Below are positions 7,414-9,553 of a DNA stretch of 9,553 nt, piece by piece. The DNA is from an uncultured Clostridia bacterium. Its GTDB lineage: Bacteria; Bacillota; Clostridia; Oscillospirales; Ruminococcaceae. Numbering within the stretch: the first letter of the stretch is position 1; each line of letters opens with the position of its first letter. The stretch spans positions 1 through 9,553 of the forward strand of contig CANRDG010000067.1 of assembly GCA_947629275.1 (NCBI GenBank). The letters run 5' to 3'. The notes beneath the pieces are model-generated. The model was given only the letters and a program-made list of their open reading frames with translations. It was not told where the DNA came from and made no database searches. A program made the position numbers and the translations under genes.

Positions 7414-8043
7414 ATGGAAAACAGGTTACAGGAAATAACTTCACGCAAAAACAGGAACATAAAAATAGGCGTTATACCCGGTCACTTCGCCACAAACCAC
7501 TCTCACGTAAACTATTATGTCGATATGACCTCGATAAAGACAAGCTCTCAGATGGCAAAAGCAGCCGCCGAGGAACTTGCATCGAGCTACAGCTCAACGC
7601 ATATCGAAACTATAATCTGCCTTGAGGGTACGGAAGTGATCGGCGCATTTTTGGCGCGCGAGCTTTCAAACGCAGGCATAAACAGCGGCTCTGACATCAA
7701 GGTCGTTACCCCCGAGCTGAACGCAAACAATCAGCTCATCTTCCGCGACAATACGCAGAAGCTCATCTGGGGCAAGCAGGTGGTAGTGCTTATTTCGTCG
7801 GCTTCCACCGGCAAGACCATTTCGAGAACGGTGGACTGCCTGAAATATTACAACGGTCAGTTGGCAGGAATAGCGGCTATTTTCTCAGCAATTGACCGGT
7901 CGCACGATGTTGAGGTACATTCTATCTTCACGCCCGGAGACCTGCCAAAGTATGAAAACTACTCGGCAGACAGCTGCCCTATGTGCAAAAACGGCGTAAA
8001 GGTCGATGCGCTTATCAACAGCTACGGATACTCAAAACTCTGA
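7414..8043 (+). CDS. PyrE-like (orotate phosphoribosyltransferase-like) protein with altered PRPP loop
   Basis: A 209-residue soluble protein that looks like a type I phosphoribosyltransferase fold. Residues 30-42 (SHVNYYVDMTSIK) resemble the OPRT N-terminal substrate region. Residues 64-90 give the strand-loop IETIICLEGTEVIGAFLARE, like the pyrophosphate-loop region. Residues 122-136 (QVVVLISSASTGKTISR) occupy the position of the PRPP-binding loop. Canonical enzymes have two acidic residues followed by xTTG in that loop; here they are Ile and Ser, giving ISSASTGKT. A C-terminal extension carries C188-P-M-C191, a possible half of a metal or redox site. Orotate phosphoribosyltransferase is the name such genes usually receive, but the loss of the acidic pair makes PRPP catalysis doubtful. 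A nucleotide-sensing or other role is possible. No pyrimidine genes are adjacent. It has its own promoter and ribosome binding site, and no clear terminator follows. Confidence 0.75.
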   Translation: MENRLQEITSRKNRNIKIGVIPGHFATNHSHVNYYVDMTSIKTSSQMAKAAAEELASSYSSTHIETIICLEGTEVIGAFLARELSNAGINSGSDIKVVTPELNANNQLIFRDNTQKLIWGKQVVVLISSASTGKTISRTVDCLKYYNGQLAGIAAIFSAIDRSHDVEVHSIFTPGDLPKYENYSADSCPMCKNGVKVDALINSYGYSKL

Positions 8044-8079
8044 TATTGTGCATTTTGTGCAAATTACGCAAGGTCAGAT

Positions 8080-8091
8080 ACAATATATTGT
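8080..8091. repeat. 12-bp perfect palindrome
   Basis: ACAATATATTGT is self-complementary over all 12 bases. It sits 12 bp before the -35 of the orphan promoter at 8104. There is no T tract after it, so it is not a convincing terminator for the PyrE-like gene. It could be a regulator binding site, but it may also be chance in AT-rich sequence. Confidence 0.4.
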
Positions 8092-8097
8092 GCTTAT

Positions 8098-8125
8098 CAC
8101 GTCTTGACATCTCCGTCGGGACGTG
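8098..8125. promoter_or_regulatory. Inverted repeat flanking the -35/spacer of the 8104 promoter
   Basis: CACGTC (8098-8103) and GACGTG (8120-8125) are perfect 6-bp inverted copies, 16 bp apart. The left copy abuts the -35 hexamer and the right copy ends one base before the -10. This placement is what a repressor operator would show. The regulator is unknown. Confidence 0.4.
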
Positions 8126-8132
8126 GTATTAT
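8104..8132 (+). promoter_or_regulatory. Near-consensus promoter without an adjacent gene
   Basis: TTGACA (8104-8109) and TATTAT (8127-8132) have a 17-bp spacer, and TGG before the -10 supplies an extended -10 TGn. This is the best promoter in the window. The next start codon is pflB at 8538, so the transcript would have a leader of about 400 nt. Alternatively it could be a separate non-coding RNA starting near 8139. Confidence 0.72.
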
Positions 8133-8152
8133 TTTTATAGAAGCAAGAGAAT

Positions 8153-8172
8153 AAGAGGCAAGAGGCAAGAAG
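8153..8172 (+). repeat. Purine-rich short tandem repeat
   Basis: Two exact copies of AAGAGGC (8153-8159, 8160-8166) and a partial third, AAGAAG (8167-8172), lie within the predicted start of the 8104 transcript. A related GCAAGAGA at 8143-8150 is exactly complementary to TCTCTTGC at 8392-8399 in the hairpin repeat downstream. Confidence 0.55.
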
Positions 8173-8193
8173 TTTGAGCTTGTCTGTACTGCG

Positions 8194-8297
8194 TATAATA
8201 TATCCCGACCCACATACCACCCAAAAAAGAAAGATAGCTAGCAGAATATTCTTCCGGCGCTCTCTTGTTGGGTGGATAGTGGGTGGAGATATTTATA
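8194..8297 (+). ncRNA. Candidate structured RNA: long imperfect hairpin
   Basis: The left arm has ATATC (8200-8204), ACCCAC (8208-8213) and CCACCCAA (8217-8224). These pair with GATAT (8288-8292), GTGGGT (8279-8284) and TTGGGTGG (8268-8275). Symmetrical 3x3 (ATA/ATA) and small internal loops separate the pairs. Below, TATAA (8194-8198) pairs with TTATA (8293-8297) across one bulged T. Above, AAGATAGC (8231-8238) pairs with GCTCTCTT (8259-8266) in seven of eight positions, closing a 20-nt loop. The element lies about 55 nt downstream of the 8104 promoter start. It does not match any riboswitch consensus I can recall. It could be an RNA, part of the pflB leader, or the remnant of a small inverted-repeat element. 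Confidence 0.45.
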
Positions 8298-8336
8298 ATT
8301 TATAGATTTGTTTTATATGAATTTTCACATTGTACG

Positions 8337-8480
8337 GCGTTCCAGAATGGAACGCGAAAAGAGAGCGTTGCGCTACAACTAGGGGAGGCTCTCTCTTGCA
8401 GAGCCTCCCCTCTCCAGAGCGCACGCTGTGTCTTTGTGGGGCGCTGCCCCACGCCCCGCGACCCTTTTGAAAAAGGGTCG
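8337..8480. repeat. Cluster of four GC-rich hairpins, probable dispersed palindromic repeat
   Basis: Four stems follow in 144 bp. The first is GCGTTCC (8337-8343)/GGAACGC (8349-8355). The second is AGGGGAGGCTCT (8381-8392)/AGAGCCTCCCCT (8400-8411), a perfect 12-bp stem. It is enclosed by GCGTTGCGCT (8365-8374)/AGCGCACGC (8418-8426) with one bulge. The third is GTGGGGC (8436-8442)/GCCCCAC (8446-8452), and the fourth is CGACCCTTT (8459-8467)/AAAGGGTCG (8472-8480) around TGAA. No credible gene is present; short open frames here are by-products of the palindromes. The look resembles intergenic repeats I associate with Ruminococcaceae genomes, but I cannot show other copies within this window. Confidence 0.65.
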
Positions 8481-8525
8481 ATCGAAAACTTTTATATTCT
8501 TGACAAGATTTAACCATTTATCTAT

Positions 8526-8531
8526 AGGAGG
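8526..8531 (+). promoter_or_regulatory. Ribosome binding site of pflB
   Basis: A perfect AGGAGG lies 6 nt before ATG 8538, as expected for a highly expressed fermentation enzyme. It fixes the pflB start. Confidence 0.85.
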
Positions 8532-8537
8532 TTTATT

Positions 8538-9553
8538 ATGAAATTCAACCAATGGCAAGGCTTTACGCAGGGCGACTGGTGCACCGGCATAAACGTGCGT
8601 AACTTCATTCAAACAAACTACACCCCCTACACAGGTGACGACAGCTTCCTCGAAAAAGCTACCGAGCGCACAAACGCCCTTATGGACAAGCTGCGCGGCT
8701 TGCAAAAGCAGGAGCGTGAAAAAGGCGGCGTGCTGGACATCGACACCACGACCGTTTCTTCGCTGTGCAACTACAAGGCTGGCTACCTTGACAAGGAAAA
8801 TGAGCTTATTATCGGTTTGCAGACTGACGCGCCGCTCAAAAGAGGCGTGAACCCGTTCGGCGGCATAAGAATGGCGCGCGAGGCTTGCGAGGCTTACGGC
8901 TACAAGCTCTCGGACAAGATAGAGGAATACTTCACCTACCGCACCACCCACAACGACGGCGTTTTCCGCTGCTACACCCCCGAGATGAAAGCCGCTCGTC
9001 ACTGCGCGCTGCTCACGGGTCTGCCCGACGCATACGGCAGGGGCAGGATAATCGGCGACTACCGCAGGGTGGCTCTTTACGGCGTGGACGCGCTTATAGA
9101 ACAAAAGCGGCAGGACAAACTGAAAATAGGCGAGGGCGTAATGAACGCCGACACGATAAGGCTCACCGAAGAACTTTTCCAGCAGATAAACTTCCTCGGC
9201 AAGCTGAAAGAAATGGCCGCCATTTACGGCTTTGATATAAGTCAGCCTGCTAAAAACGCGCGCGAGGCCATGCAGTGGACATACTTCGGCTACCTTGCCG
9301 CGAACAAGGAGCAGAACGGCGCGGCTATGTCGCTTGGCAGAGTAAGCACATTTTTTGACATATATATAGAGCGCGACATGAAAAACGGCATACTTGACGA
9401 AAAATGCGCGCAGGAGCTTATCGACCAATTTGTAATGAAACTGAGAATGGCTCGCCACCTGCGCACGCCCGATTATAACGAACTTTTCGGCGGCGACCCG
9501 ATGTGGATAACCGAAAGCGTTGGCGGCATGGGCGAGAACAACGCCACGCTGGT
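8538..9553 (+). CDS. pflB: Pyruvate formate-lyase (formate C-acetyltransferase), N-terminal part, cut by the window edge
   Basis: 338 codons are visible of a family that usually runs to about 750 residues. The enzyme is a glycyl-radical protein of the cytoplasm that converts pyruvate and CoA to acetyl-CoA and formate in anaerobic fermentation. The N-terminus (MKFNQWQGFTQGDW, then INVRNFIQTNYTPYTGDD) is typical. So are GLQTDAPLKRGVNPFGGI (about 94-111), TGLPDAYGRGRIIGDYRR (about 159-176, the conserved arginine-rich pyruvate/CoA region) and WITESVGGMGEN near the right edge. The paired catalytic cysteines and the C-terminal glycyl-radical loop lie beyond the window, so completeness and activity cannot be judged. 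No activase gene (pflA) is visible; it often follows pflB. The start is set by AGGAGG at 8526-8531. The long minus-strand open frame across this gene is antisense noise. Confidence 0.95.
   Translation, partial: MKFNQWQGFTQGDWCTGINVRNFIQTNYTPYTGDDSFLEKATERTNALMDKLRGLQKQEREKGGVLDIDTTTVSSLCNYKAGYLDKENELIIGLQTDAPLKRGVNPFGGIRMAREACEAYGYKLSDKIEEYFTYRTTHNDGVFRCYTPEMKAARHCALLTGLPDAYGRGRIIGDYRRVALYGVDALIEQKRQDKLKIGEGVMNADTIRLTEELFQQINFLGKLKEMAAIYGFDISQPAKNAREAMQWTYFGYLAANKEQNGAAMSLGRVSTFFDIYIERDMKNGILDEKCAQELIDQFVMKLRMARHLRTPDYNELFGGDPMWITESVGGMGENNATL

Noticed and set aside
8194..8199. TATAAT as a second promoter -10, and another TATAAT at 8294-8299.
   Set aside because: Neither has an acceptable -35 hexamer at 16-18 bp. 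Both lie in the arms of the long hairpin, which explains the AT-rich sequence.
8283..8517. Short open frames on both strands inside the hairpin cluster.
   Set aside because: They are read through perfect palindromes, lack ribosome binding sites and start or end at repeat edges. Such frames are common false calls in repeats.
8500..8528. TTGACA (8500-8505) with TATAGG (8523-8528) at 17 bp, just before pflB.
   Set aside because: The -10 would overlap the AGGAGG ribosome binding site and transcription would start about at the ATG, removing that site from the mRNA. Likely chance.
8044..8537. A ZTP (pfl motif) riboswitch upstream of pflB, or 6S RNA.
   Set aside because: The conserved ZTP core sequence that I recall is not present. 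The hairpin lacks a convincing 6S layout with closing stem and central bubble. A covariance search would settle both.
8379..9458. A 359-codon minus-strand open frame.
   Set aside because: It lies wholly antisense to pflB, whose plus-strand protein is unmistakable, and its own translation resembles no family.

Overview
The window reads as a piece of a low-to-mid GC Gram-positive anaerobe of class Clostridia, most likely a Ruminococcus-type member of the Ruminococcaceae. The reasons are consensus sigma-A-like promoters, strong AGGAGG ribosome binding sites, heavy use of ATA for isoleucine, a PAS/SARP-type one-component regulator, a pyruvate formate-lyase gene, and a dense hairpin-rich intergenic repeat of a kind I associate with this family. 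The genus is inference. No mobile-element gene, CRISPR array, tRNA or rRNA was seen.

Layout. (1) Positions 1-177 are a leader with a good promoter (TTGACA-17-TATGTT). (2) 178-2139 (+) encodes a multi-PAS sensor with a C-terminal winged-helix DNA-binding domain. (3) A bidirectional hairpin terminator at about 2156-2195 separates it from a convergent three-gene minus-strand operon. In transcription order that operon holds two ABC exporter half-transporters (4522-6273, then 2762-4525, overlapping by ATGA) and a small three-helix membrane protein with an NfeD-like C-terminal domain (2186-2740). (4) Divergent to this operon, with promoters that may overlap, is a PAP2-family membrane phosphatase (6354-6902, +). 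Its 3' end overlaps by 13 bp a convergent 114-residue orphan (6890-7234, -). (5) A divergent promoter pair at 7265-7374 drives the orphan leftward and a degenerate PyrE-like phosphoribosyltransferase-fold protein rightward (7414-8043). (6) 8044-8537 is a 494-bp non-coding stretch. It holds a near-consensus promoter flanked by an inverted repeat, a long imperfect hairpin, and then a cluster of four hairpins that looks like a dispersed palindromic repeat. (7) From 8538 to the right edge runs the first 338 codons of pyruvate formate-lyase (pflB).

How the genes work together. The two ABC halves carry complementary active-site defects: Asp for the catalytic Glu and Gln for the switch His in one, and LSQGE for LSGGQ in the other. 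This is the pattern of a heterodimeric exporter with one consensus and one degenerate ATP site, so they almost certainly form one transporter. The NfeD-like protein is translated from the same transcript, but its link to transport is unknown. The PAP2 enzyme fits undecaprenyl-pyrophosphate or lipid phosphate recycling. PflB would make acetyl-CoA and formate from pyruvate in mixed-acid fermentation. No shared pathway across the whole window is evident.

The most unusual parts are the 8044-8537 intergenic region, the PyrE-like protein with an altered PRPP loop and a CPMC tail, and the PAS/SARP-like regulator. I found nothing that I can firmly call a new biological system.
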